DNA from: Sphagnum compactum
Lineage: Eukaryota; Bryophyta; Sphagnopsida; Sphagnales
Assembly (NCBI GenBank): GCA_965153455.1
Contig: OZ234497.1
Coordinates: 3,658,001-3,722,000 of the forward strand
Direction: 5' to 3'
Length of the DNA stretch: 64,000 nt
Positions 50,217 through 62,500 of this stretch are shown here, piece by piece (the first letter of the stretch is position 1; each line of letters starts with the position of its first letter). The notes under the pieces were generated by a model. It made no database searches, was not told the DNA's origin, and worked only from the letters and a program-made list of their open reading frames with translations. A program made the position numbers and the translations under genes.

Positions 50217-51940
50217 GTTCAGCAGTTGTGATGATGAGTCAAGTTCAGTGGTTGTGATGATGTGACTCACTGGCACCATGAATTGCTAGGGAAGTCCTGA
50301 GTTCAGTTAAATCCGTTTAAAACATCATAACTGTGCTGTTGTTGAAGCCTTCTGCATTTTGGGTGTTGATAGGCTCAAGATGTTCTTATAATTGGTGTTG
50401 TCTCTCACTATCAATTGATTATGGTGTTCTGACCATTTCCTCAGTAATGTCTCAAATGTCACAGGACTTCATGAATGAACCCAGTATCAGCTTGCATTAC
50501 ATTATTGTCTGCAAATGCTTTTGTCAATAACATGGACAGTGGAACACAGTTTTTTTCCCTACCCCCTCACTGTCCTGCAAATTCACAATCAGCAATTTTA
50601 GTTGCAGTACAGTGAGTCTGAGTCAATCAACAGTTGGTGAATGGTTACTATCATTTTGATTGTGTGAAGTTATTTCATGTTTTATTTTCACACCTGTAAT
50701 ATTTTCTGCAGAAGGAATGCATGTGGCTTACAAATAGATGATGCAAGTAGTATTCTGATCATGAAAGTTGACATGGAGATGATGTTTTACATAAGGATAG
50801 TTTTCTGCAACTGTGCTTTTTTCCATGCAATTGTTTCATGAATCTGTTTTTCTGAATAAAACTTGGATTTCTGTTGTGGGAACTGTGCATTTGTAGCACA
50901 ATATTAAATTGTCTTTTGACAGTCTAAACAAACCTATGTTATGCTCAGTGTGGTGGGTAAGACAATCCTTGCATTTCATAACTTGACCTTGACCTTGATT
51001 GAAAAACCCAAGTTCGTCAAGAAGCAAAGATACACTTGGCAATCAAGTAAGTGTATCTGTTTCTGAACTTGCACTGCCTCCAATTTGTAGCTCTAGAGTT
51101 TAATTCCTTTGCTGTTTTAGCGATTGCTTTCTGGCTTCATGGATCCAAAGACACCTCAAACTCAGGCTTAGGATAAAGTTGCAGTATCCTTTTGCTATGT
51201 AAATAGCTGGTAGACTGCTATTGCTACACATAGGAGTCCATTATTGATCTGAAGTCCTGAACTGTTGTGTGGGTTCTGGACATGTGCAGTAACAGTACTC
51301 CTGTTTCCCATGGGGCCACATGTACTGAAAGTGTAGATCTGTGCCGCAAGTGAATCTGAAGGAGACAAGAACTGTTTGTGCCCTGCATATTTGGGTGGAA
51401 CTTGTAAGTAATTGTGTCCTTTCTTCTTGATGAAACTGCACTTGAATTTTTTTGCCAGCCTTCTTTTCTACTGAATTATTATATGTCAAGGCAACAGATT
51501 GGCTCAATTATTCTGCTTCTGAATTTCCTTTGTTTGTAAGTAGAAGTGATGGATTGTATGTACATGTTTGTGTTGTTGTCTTGCATTTTGTAATATGAGT
51601 ATGACTGTCTTCCTTTCAGTAGAGAGCTGTTGAGTGAGTCTGTATGAATAATTTTAAGCGTGGTGTGGCAGTGTGTCAAGGAAGGGATTATGGGAACAGT
51701 GTAAAGCCTTTAGATTGCTACTGATGGTGGGTCCCCAGGCTTTCTCAACATGGATGAGAAGAACAAACGTGTAGAGTTTTGGCAGGTGGAAACTAGAAAC
51801 ATGGAAACTTTGAAAAAAAAACTAGTTGTAAATATGTAAATTTCTATATACTTGGTTGCTAAATCACACAGCCTTCCAATATCCTAGTTGGTTTTTTTTC
51901 TTCTTTTGGCAGCTTAGGCACCTGGTGTCAGGGTTCCTTT
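50217..51940. other. 3' flank of the PUX11-like gene
   Basis: Probable 3'UTR then intergenic DNA; no other gene seen. Candidate polyadenylation-type AATAAA occurs near 50855. Confidence 0.4.
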
Positions 51941-52185
51941 TGCAAGTGTGTGAATACATGTTCAATCTCTCCTTTGTTTCTTTTTGCAAGTGCCCCAATA
52001 CACATTCAATCTTTGCTTCTTTTCTTTTAGCAAGTGTGCAAATACATATTGGATCTTCTCTTCATTTCTTTAATAAATATTCAATCTTTTTTTCATTTCT
52101 GCAAGTGTGCGAATACATATTCAACTTTTCCTTCATTTCTTTTTGCAAGTGTTGCAATACAATATTCAATCCTTATGTCATTTTG
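51941..52185 (+). repeat. 44-bp minisatellite
   Basis: Units beginning TGCAAGTGTG(T/C)GAATACAT start at 51941, 51985, 52029, 52100 and 52144; the spacings are 44, 44, 71 and 44 bp. The 71-bp step holds one full unit plus a partial one (AATAAATATTCAATC). The T/C-rich second half (TTCAATCTTTCCTTCATTTCTTTT) is shared by all units. Confidence 0.85.
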
Positions 52186-52329
52186 TTGTTCTGCATTGAG
52201 AAAAGAAAAGCTTCAATGACTCTGACACATCCACTGTGTCTTCACTTCAAACTTTCAACTCACTTGTTGAAAGTTTTAATAACAACCCATTGAGTATTAT
52301 TATATGTACACTGCGGAGTGAATTCTTAA

Positions 52330-53440
52330 GAAGCCATTCATATTAGAAAGACACTTCATCTCTCTGTTTTACAGTCTTGACACATTCCATGCATGCACCA
52401 TGCAAAGCAGTAATAACCCACCAGCGTTGAATCCACACTTTCCAGAATGCACCTTTCAAAAATGCCCTGCATTTTGGGTATTCTAGCCCTGGATTTTGGA
52501 AATGCCCCCTTGCCGCGGTGGGTGGTAACCCAACATAAAAACATGGCCAGTGTGCATTTAGGTGTGCGAAATGCACGGTGGGCATTCCTGCTAGTACGCC
52601 AGGCATTACAGAGAACGAAATTCCCATGGTACTAGTGGGAACACCTACCATACAACCTTTTTATGCCGGATAAAGCCTTGGCAATTACACCCATGATTTG
52701 AGGGTGGAGGTACCTTACACCTACTCTTTAGGTGCAGAGGCATTATTGAAGAATATAAGGTGCCTTCCTCTAACACTAGAACAAATAGGTTCCGGTACTT
52801 TATAAACTCTTAAACCCATCCTCCTTCAATATTAGGTGTAGGGAGGCATTACACCTAGCAACTGGCAGTGGGTGTAATGCCTTGCTGCCCGGGCTTTCCC
52901 CTCCATAAAACAGTATGGCAGGCCATTCCAACTAGTATGCCAGGCATTATGGTAACTGTAATGCCTGCCCTAGTAACGGGAATGCCTGCTATGCATTTTA
53001 CAAAATGAAATGTCTTGTTCTGCCTACTGCACAAGTCTTCAGAGTACTCTAAACTTCTAAAGTATTAGAAATTTCATAATGTATTTGGAGGGCACTTCGT
53101 AACCTGGAATATCCCTCCTGCACAAGAGGAGGATTTTATGCCTACTCCTTAATAGTAGGACGGACCTGAAGAATGATCTTAAGAAGTAGGTGTAAGCACG
53201 CTCCCCTTCCATACCTTGTGATATTGGTATGTTTAGAGGTTCAATGACAACCTCACGCTGGGCTTTACCCTTGGGGTCATCAACATTCCCTTAGTTTTTG
53301 AAAACTTCAACTTTCTGATGCTCCACTTTATTGATGGGAGAGCATCCTGAGAAATTCCAAAGTGCCACATCGAAAAGCATGGTAGAAATCATGATCCCTT
53401 TCAAGTGTCTGTCTCTCTCTCTCAAAGCATAAAAGTGATT
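52330..53440. other. Intergenic DNA with diverged short repeats
   Basis: CTAGTA(T/C)GCCAGGCATTA occurs twice and variants of GTAATGCC recur in both orientations. No gene seen; may be an old transposon remnant. Confidence 0.4.
52844..52882. repeat. Perfect 12-bp hairpin
   Basis: AGGCATTACACC (52844-52855) and GGTGTAATGCCT (52871-52882) are exact reverse complements with a 15-nt loop. Related GCCAGGCATTA words occur near 52600 and 52940. Confidence 0.85.
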
Positions 53441-53449
53441 TTGTTCACA

Positions 53450-54365
53450 TCACGCAGAATTAACTGATTGAAGGAGGAAAAAAAAAAGGATATTCCCATT
53501 CTTCTGACTGCATGTGAAAATTGAAACAGTAAAAGATATAAATGACAAAAGAATCTGATATATGAAAACCAAATGACAACAAAAGCAAACAACAAAAGAA
53601 TCACATGTCAAATGTGGAACAACAACAAGAGAGGTGAGTTAGCAACTGAATTGCATGTTAAAAACTTTAAACCACTATAACAAAAACAACAACAACAAAG
53701 GCAAACAACAAAAGAAATGCAAGTTAAAACTGCAACAACAAACGCCCAGGATAATAGCAAAAGAACCCCTAAATGAAAAACAACAAAAGAGCTTAACTAA
53801 ACAACAAGGGGTGTGTCACTCTGTGGCCTTGCCATTAACATTAAAAAATATCTTAAGGCAAAAGAAGAATTATGGAAACTCAAATATTTTACCATGCAAA
53901 GATATACCATTCAAAAAATCCTCTAAAAGAAACCAAAATCCTTTAAGATATTATAACTCTATAACTACCTAATCTCAAGTTTCAACACGAGCCAAAATAT
54001 CATCTTTCCAAAAACCTCATAAAAAAATAAGCCTATTAACTAGGGGCCAAAATCCCTTAAGCTACTCTACTCTGTAATCAATATAAACATAATATCCTTG
54101 CCTTGATAGGCAAGGCCAACAAAGAGGGCAAACAACAAAAGAATTGCATGTTAAAACATTAAAACCGGCACCAATAAAAGACATACCAAACAAGAAAGAT
54201 AAAGTAAAAAAGAATCCGCATATGAAAACCATAACAACAAACAATGAAGGCAAATAACAAAAGAAATTGGATGTGAAAACAACAACAACAAAATAATTGC
54301 ATTAAAAAACCGCCAAAATCAACAACATCAAAGCCAAATAAATAATAGAATCCAACACCCAATTT
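53450..54365. repeat. A-rich degenerate repeat cluster
   Basis: The word ACAACAAAAGAA(T/A)... followed by CATGT(T/C)AAAA recurs near 53590, 53706, 54131 and 54255, with many AACAACAAC runs. ORFs here are low-complexity shadows. Confidence 0.65.
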
Positions 54366-55592
54366 GTCAGTATTGTGGTAGAAAGTTAGAACCGTTCCTC
54401 CTGCCTATTTTTGTGTCTTCAACAAAGCTCCCCCCTCCCCTCCCTACTACAAGGGCCCCAAGTCCCCAGGAAGGATTAAAAAAAGGCCAAAAAAATGGGC
54501 AAAGTCCTCCTTTATTTGTAAAGCTTTTTTGGGTTTTCCTTTTGAACTTTGAAGATCTTGAAGTGCTCTCTCAATCTCTTCTGTGAGTGAGTTTTTCTCA
54601 CTTGTTAGTGTGTTGTTTTGTTTGCGGAATTTGTGCTTCTTACCCACAAAAAAAGAGAGAAAAAAGAGTGTTTGTTGTGAAGAAAATATCATTCGAGATT
54701 TGTTTTGTTTTCATGCGTGTGCTGAATCCTGATGATGCAAAAAAGTCAAGAAACACAAAATCAAAACCATAACGCCGTGTGTGCGGTAATGACAGTGTAC
54801 TCATCTCGTACTTCCCTTCCGCTTCTTGCTTCTGCTTCTTCTGGCCATTGCTGTACTTGATCTTGAATCTCCGTGCCGTTTTTTTGTGATTTTGGTAGAG
54901 GGGAAAAAAAATTCCGTCTGTTTTGAGGGAGTTCTTCGCATAATAGAAGAAGGAGATTCGTCCTCTCCATGTGTAGGTTTTGTGTTCAGCAGAAGAGTGA
55001 TGCTGATTATGATCATGATCATGATGATCATGAGAGGCTTGTAGAATTGTCTAGTTTGCAAGATCACAGATCAGTTGTTTTTTCAGTGCTTTTTTCATTC
55101 TTTGATTCTTCGTTTTCTTCTTCTTCTTCTTCTTAGAAAAACATTTGCGATCTGTGATGTAGTTGTGGTGAGCAACAGCTGAATTTGCTCTTTAGTAGTC
55201 TTGCAAGGTTTTGCAGATCGGCTTTCTGGAATGTTTTTGCTGTGAAACGGCGATTGGAGAGGGATGAGCTTTGTGCACCTTGCGGAGTGTAGCTGCATTG
55301 TGCTTGAATATAGCAGCAAGGATTTAGGTTGCTGAAGCTTCCTTCCACCCGCTGCTGCTGTCTTCTTTTCTCACGCATTGCCGCTTCCAGGCAGTTGTTT
55401 GATTTGCGTTTCTTGAGATTCGGTGTTCGTGAAGAAGAGGAATCGTTGGATCTGCGGCTTGCTTAGCTTCAGCGGCATTTCGGGGAGCAAGAAAGAAAGA
55501 AGGAAGAGAAGAGAAGAGCAAAGTAGTCGTCAGATCTGGGGCATTTTCGAACCCTCATTTCCTTCTTGGAGAAGAAAAGCTGAGAAGAAGCA
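54366..55592 (+). promoter_or_regulatory. Upstream region/5' leader of the UXT gene
   Basis: CTT/GAA-rich DNA with a (CTT)n run near 55117-55135 and GA-rich sequence just before the start codon, typical of plant leaders. No TATA box is clear, and the transcription start cannot be placed. Confidence 0.4.
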
Positions 55593-58500
55593 ATGACAGA
55601 AGGCCCTGGTCCTCATCTGGGAACGGTGGGGGCATTGAGCTTGTCCGTCATATCATCAGTTGCCATTGTCATTTGCAACAAGGCACTCATCAGCACTCTC
55701 GGATTCTGTTTCGGTAAAGCTCTTGCCTACCCTCTCTGTCATGCTCTGTATCTTGCCATCTCTCTTCGCCTTCTTCTTCTTCTTCTTCCCTTTTTACTCT
55801 CATTCCAAGAGAGGTAAGGCAGTTACTCATGAATCTTCTAAGATCCACAAGAGTGCAAAGATGGATCTTGCACATCGAACTTCAAGATAGATCCTGCACG
55901 TAGAACTTCAAGATGGATCCTGTACATAGGGCTTCATACTTGTTTCCCTGAGCTTTTGCTTCTCATTCTTGGAGAAAGCTTCACATGATCTCATGATGAG
56001 GCAGTTGCACACTCTTTCTGTTCCACAGCTCAAGCTTATGAATCTCATTTCCTGCTCGGGCAACCTGCTCTTTACTTTCAAAACATCTCTTTGAGCATGC
56101 TGAGATGCATGTGTTGACATTCCAAAGTGCTCAATCTTGACCCACATGCTAGACTGATGTTTACAGAGCAAGCACAGTGAGGAATAATGTGTATCTGGAC
56201 CACCAGCTAGGACTACTGTGCACCTGTCTGGTTCTAGGATAGGAACGGCTGAGTGTTGGATTTCAAATCTGCAAGTGAGAATCCAGGTGTTGAAGTTTCT
56301 TCAGAATCTGTTTGCTTTGATCTTGTTTATGTGTATGCTCAATTGATACTATGCCATTGCATCATGCTTGTGCAGCCACAACATTGACAAGTTGGCATCT
56401 TCTGGTGACATTTTGCTCCCTCCATGTTGCACAATGGGTTAAACTCTTTGAACACAAGCCATTTGATTCCAGGACAGTGATGGGTTTTGGCATTCTTAAT
56501 GGTGTCTCCATTGGCCTGCTCAATCTGAGCCTGGGCTTCAACTCTGTTGGATTCTATCAGGTAAACAGGTCCCAACTGAGCATGTGTTCACAAAATTGGG
56601 TAGACCAAGTCCAAGATGTAATTTAAGGTGCTGGGTCTTGTCACATGGTGTAGGTTTGCATCGAAGGCAAAAAAGGTAAACTCAAAGAGGATGATGTGTT
56701 TTGTCTTGCAGATGACAAAGCTTGCAATCATTCCATGCACTGTGTTCCTTGAAACAGTTTTCCTGAGGAAACAATTCAGGTACAATTCCAAACTCCTATT
56801 TCTCAAACTGCTGTGCTCCTACCTAATTCTAAAAATCTAAAGTGCGGATCAGCTGTTTCCAGTAGTACCTTGAGTTTGAGCTGCCCACTGTCTTCATCCC
56901 TGTAGTGCATGTTTTATATCTAAACATTTGCTTTGCTACTTGGGAGCCATGCCAGGAGGAAACCATAAGCCCATGTTACGCTATTTGGTACTGCAAAATT
57001 AGTCCAAGTCAGAGAAGCACTTTTCAACAAGCAGAAACTCTTCAATTTGCTGCTTGAAAGTTGACATTTCAGTTGCATGATAGAGCTTTGGCTTGCATGA
57101 CTTGTTACTGGAAGGAATTAAGGTTAACTCTAGTTGGGAATTGTGAAGCAGGAAATCATGATGTAAGAATCCTATGGAGTATCTTCCCAGTTTTGCAGAG
57201 GGATAATAATAATATTGGTTTGGACTGCATGTCTGCCCTGATTTGAAGACAGCAATACTACAACAAGGTGCACTTATAATGATTTCTGTTTGGGTGCAGC
57301 AAAAGAATCCAGCTATCATTGTTGATGCTGTTAGTTGGGGTTGGCATTGCAACTGTGACGGATATGCAGCTCAATCTTCTGGGAGCTGTCATCTCATTGT
57401 TTACCATTGTGACCACATGTGTGGCACAAATTGTATCCTTACCAATGTCCATTGCATGTAAAGTTCTGATGCAGGAGGTATCATTCTGTGAGCTGCTGCA
57501 ACTCTCAATTTTTGTGATGCACATTTCAATGTCACAATTTTTCAGAAACCTAAAAGCATTGTCTGCTAGAACCGTCTGTAGAGAGTTATCACACTGAGGG
57601 TTAGGAATTTGCTCAGCGTTACTTAAGGTTTCTTTCTTGACAAGGACTGCTTCCAGATGACCAACACGATCCAGAAGCGGTTCAAAGTGTCCTCCACACA
57701 GCTGCTATACCAATCTTGCCCTTATCAAGCAGGCACTTTGCTGTTTGCAGGCCCATTTTTGGATGCTGCTCTGACTAATCAGAATGTATTTTCCTTTGAC
57801 TACAATTTCTATGTCCTGGTAAGCCAGTTCTTTCTCAATGCCCTTTACTCAAATTTGACCTAATATTTTGGCCAGAGCCCTGGCTCTTCTAATTATTCAA
57901 GTTTCTGAAATTAATGTCTTTCGTCATTGCATGCCAATTAATTTCAAGCAACTATAACCTGATGCTGAGGTAGATCTGTTTTTGAGACTATATAAAATGA
58001 GGCCTAATATCTAGTGCCATTGTCTGTCTTGCAGTTCTTCATTGTGCTATCATGCTTGATATCTGTGTCTGTCAACTTCAGCACTTTCTTGGTGATTGGA
58101 AAGACCTCTCCAGTCACATATCAAGTGTTGGGTCATCTAAAGACATGCCTTGTTCTGGCATTTGGATACATTCTGCTCAAGAATCCATTCAGTTGGCGCA
58201 ATGTGTGTGGGATTCTAGTTGCAGTCTTCGGAATGATGCTTTACTCATATTATAGTTACTCTGAGAGCCAACAAAAGATGATTATTGATAATACCCTCAC
58301 CTCGAATCAGGTATACTCAATGTTTTTGGTGTACAAGGCATACACACCTTGCTTCTAAGTACTTTCTGCAAAAAAGGCCTCTTTTGATGTTTTTGCTAAT
58401 GAAGTTGGCATGTGAGAATCCTGAGAAGTTTCCTGAACTGCTGGTGTGTATGCCAGATTCTGAAGGAGAAAGAGCTTACAGACCCCCTGGTTGCTGCTGA

Positions 58501-58594
58501 GAGTGGAGTGGTGAACATGTTGGAAGAGGATGCTAGCAATGCACCTCAGTCGCTTTGGAACAAGTCTACTTTAGGGAAGGATCTACATGCATGA
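55593..58594 (+). CDS. UXT-type nucleotide-sugar (UDP-xylose) transporter
   Basis: Seven exons code for 360 aa: 55593-55713, 56376-56560, 56712-56779, 57300-57432, 57657-57818, 58035-58310 and 58457-58594 (TGA). Each junction has GT-AG and phases close exactly. The product follows the plant UXT family (TPT/NST, KT branch), membrane proteins of Golgi/ER that exchange UDP-xylose for UMP, with about ten membrane segments. Matching blocks: GALSLSVISSVAIVICNKAL (start of TM1), FGILNGVSIGLLNLSLGFNS, LLMLLVGVGIATVTDMQLNL, then TNTIQKRFKVSSTQLLYQS and STFLVIGKTSPVTYQVLGHL with KTCLVLAFGYILL near the C-terminus. The length matches the family (roughly 350 aa). The C-tail beyond residue ~310 is hydrophilic. 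Xylose specificity is assumed from family similarity. Intron 1 (662 bp) holds a (CTT)n run. Confidence 0.92.
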
Positions 58595-59522
58595 TCTCAC
58601 AACCCAGCACTTTAGTATACGCTGTAAGCACACCTAAAATTGTAAGCTCCTTATGAAGGCTGCACTACACTGCACAATGTTGTGGGTGGGCCCATTGAAC
58701 TTTGAACCACATTCTTTGAGATACACACTCTGTAGATTGTCTGCAAAATGAGTGGACTAGAACATGTAGCAAATCTTGAGATGGACACACTCAAGGTAAG
58801 TGAGTAGAGGTGCATATGATCTGAGTTCTGCCTTTGGTTTAGGCTTTGATTAACCAGATGATTGCTGCTCACTTCTTGGCGCATCAACTGGGTGTTGTAA
58901 CAGGACGAAATTTCTTACTACCTAAGTAGCACTCATGATGTAATTCTCCTTTATGAGAGGTCTGATGGAGTTAGTTTCAGTGTTTCAGAGGAGCAATTTG
59001 GTTGTGGCTATTGTTGTGGAGCCATGCCATGGGGCTCTCAAGTGATTCAGGAGATTAGCAGCAGGCAAAGTTGCATGTAGGAAGATGAAAGAATCCTTGC
59101 AAGTCTCAAGAATCCGTTTTGAAGTCCCTTGCACAGAAATAAGAGATGATCTCTGACTCCGAAATCTTAAAATGATTATTTCCAGCATGCGAAGAAGCAA
59201 GGTCACAAACACTCCAACTGCCGGACGAAGTGAAGAGAAACACTAACTGAAAAAGAACGGCAAAGAGAAGAGAAACACGATCTATATAAAGAACGACGAA
59301 GAGAAGAGAAACACGAAAACTTATGACCTAGAAATTACAAAGCAACAAGGTGCAGATCTTTACTCAGAAGAGACTGCGTGCTTGGAGCTTTGTAGTAGGC
59401 GGGTGTGGTAGAAGACGATTATTCACGAGGTAGCAGGGACGGGAGTGATGAAGGAATCCAAGAATTTTGTGAGGGACCGCGCTCGGGTGTGGAGCATTTG
59501 ATATTACTGTGAGAAGAGAGTG
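58595..59522. other. Intergenic region between UXT and TTI1
   Basis: About 0.9 kb; UXT 3'UTR then the upstream region of the next gene, with a GAAGAGAAG-rich stretch at 59220-59310 repeated twice (GAAGAGAAACAC). No gene seen. Confidence 0.5.
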
Positions 59523-62500
59523 ATGGAGGTTTCGGAGGAAGAAGACAGGGCTGAGGCAGCAAAGCATGCGTTCAGGGAACTGCGGCCCTTGTGCACGCAG
59601 TTGCTAGAGCTCGTAGCACGTAAGCCTGATGATTGTGCGTCCGTGCTGGAGTCGCTTGCGCAGGTGCTCCGGAATGAGCCTTCCATAGGTTTGCAAGCAT
59701 GCATGGAGTAAGTGTGCACTTCAGTCGTGTCTCCTACGCACACAAGTTTTTTGGAAACAATTTTTTTTTTTCAACACCTTAAGGAAACATGAGTGCATCA
59801 TCATCTTCAGTCTAGCGTTCTTTGTCACTGGATCCATGGCCTCCTTTGATTTCCCCCTTCTCTAAAGTTTGACAATGAAACAATCTGGTGCTTTGTGTCT
59901 TTCTCTCACTCTTTCTCTTCTATGACTCTGCAGTGCGAACCCTAATTCTGTTTCTTCTTCACTTGTTTCTCCTCCTTTCTTAGCCTGCGCTTACAGGACA
60001 AGTGATCATGCACGCTATGATTCTTGACTGAGTTACTCAGGATCCTACTAAACCCTACAAGAATCTCAGCTTCAGTTGAATGTTTTGTTTTGTGTCAATT
60101 AGGAGTTGAACTCCAAGCATCGCGTGCTCAGTATACTTGTATCTGAGCAGCTAGAAGAGCCCATCATGCCTTTTAAGGATATTGCAGCTCTTCAAATGCA
60201 CTCAAGAAGCTCGTTGGTTTTGGATTGTTGAGCAAGCTTCAGATGCGGATTTGTTCAGAGAGTTTTGGGTTTTTCTTTTGATTTGTAAAAGTAGATGCAA
60301 TCTTATCAACGTTTATGCTTCATGTATGCAATGTTGATTTGTGGAAATTTGTATGTGTAGAGTGGTGTTATGAGATCTGGTTTTGCATGTACGTGGACAT
60401 GAATGAATTTTTTTGCATGGCTGTTGGTGTTTGGATTGTTTGGCAGCTACATTCTCTTTCCGCTGACACTTCTGCTCGATGCTGCAATCGCGTGTAGAGC
60501 AAGAACTGATGACAAGAGGGAGCATGGGCACCCATGGCTTGGTGATAAGGTTGCAGAGCATTTGCTAATCTGTTTAAACATACTGCTTGATGGCTGTCCT
60601 TGCAAGACAGTTCCTCAGGTGCTGTCTCTTTGCACTAAGCATGTATATTTTGGCAGTCAAGCATTTGCAACAATTGCTTTTTGGCTGATATCACATTATG
60701 TTAGTCCAGTATTCAGAGCTGCAGAATTCTTCCAGTTGACATATATTCTACCCCAAGCACTCAGTTCCTTCCAGCATTGCCTTCAGCTTCTAGAACTTAT
60801 CAGCAGGTAGCAAGAGACTTGTTTCTCAGCTTCTTACCCAGTGATCTGGAGAAACTTTACTGTGGCTTAAAGTTGGGATTCATGAGGATGGCATTTTGTG
60901 GGGGCAGATGACAATGCTGCTACGAAAGTTGACTGCTGGGGCTGTGCTCTCACCAGCAGAAGCATCAGAGGAGTTTCGGCATGGTGTTGTGAATTGTTTG
61001 AGAGCTCTCCTGGGTGCACTGGCTCCATGCCACACCTTGTCTTGTAGTTGCAAATATGTTTCTCCATCTCCCTTTGATATTTTGAGGCAAAATCCTGTTG
61101 CCTTATATGAGAGGTTAAAGAATGATGAAGAGGATTTGATGGATGATGAAGCTGCAATACTCGAGGAATGCCCCCTAGGGTTTCTTCACTCTCAAGATAT
61201 GGCAGCAGCAGTTGGCCATCTTTTGTCTCTTCTTTTGCAGGTGTGATTTGGGTGTGTATCTTTTTGTGTAGTTTGGGATGGGAGATGTGGAAACTTTCAA
61301 GTTGAGTCATTGTCACCTGGTCCTCCTTTTGTTTTTCCTTAGCTAACTCTGACCTGTTTTGTGCTGTGTGTCAGATTGCAGACAAAGAGGCAACAAAGGG
61401 AAGCACAGGCAGTGGAAAGCTGCGAAAAGATGCTCTTTCTGCCCTGCGCACTCTCCTTCTAAAGGTGCAGTTCTGTGTCCAAATTCTGTTATCTGCTTCT
61501 TCATGAGAAGAATGTTGCATTGACAAGTAACTAAACTGGCTGAGATTGAACTATAAGTGGAAGGAAGGAACTTCATGAACTGAACAGTTTGAAGGCTTCC
61601 TATAGCATTGGAGTATTCAGTGTAGCAGTGAGAAATATTGTTATACTCATTGCTGACACTGTGGTTGTTGCCAGAAACTTGTTTTTGGATGCTGTAGTTA
61701 TGATTGGAATTTCTGAACCCCGGATTGTTGTTGACATGGAGCATCTTCACTGCATGATATATGTGCAACTGGTGCTTGCATAGTTACCTGCTTTCCTGGA
61801 GACACGCATGCATGCAGGTTTGGTAGTAGATGTGATTTTCCAGTGAGTAATTGACTCTGTTGCAGGTTGGCACTGCAGATGCCCTGGCATTCTTTTTGCC
61901 TGGAGTGGCCAGTGGATTAACCAAGGCAGTGCGCAGCGCCATGATGACAAGCCGGCGTCCCTTGGCTTCAGGAGCAGCGTACAAGACTGTGGGAGCAGCT
62001 GGAAGCACTGGGGCTTTGGAGGAGGCTGTGAGAGGCCTTACAGAGTTGCTTGTACTAGTGCTGGCTGATTCTCGTAACTTGGCATGCCTGCCAGAGTTGA
62101 GTGATGTAGGTGGAGAAACTCTCAAAGTGGAGTCAGCCCTAGAAGCGCTTCAAGGTCAAGCTCAACAGCTTCAGGAAAATATCAAGAAACTGGAAGACAT
62201 TGGAAGAGTAGAGAGGTCTGGATCTATTGAGGTACAAGGAGGAGAATTTGGTGCTATCACTATGCTTGGACCGGTGGTTGGTTCAAAGAGAGTCGTTCCA
62301 GAGGATGAGACTGCAAGGTTGTCATTGCGATTGGAACGCAACCAAAGTTGGTTGGAGCAGACAACACAGCGTGTGGAGTCCTTGCTATCTGAGAGTTTGC
62401 CTTTGGTAGGGACTTGGGAGAGCTCAGCTGCTTTGTTCTTTGCAAAATACAAACTATCTCTGCTGTAGGGCATTCCACCAATACTGGCCCTTTGCTTTTC

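Noticed and set aside
53655-54362. Coding ORFs in the A-rich repeat cluster
   Set aside because: Asn/Lys/Gln-rich or Phe/Val-rich low-complexity translations of simple repeats.
60619-60810. Extension of TTI1 exon 2 past 60618
   Set aside because: The frame stays open, but the donor at 60619 and the acceptor at 60907 join in phase and give the family sequence; the extension does not.
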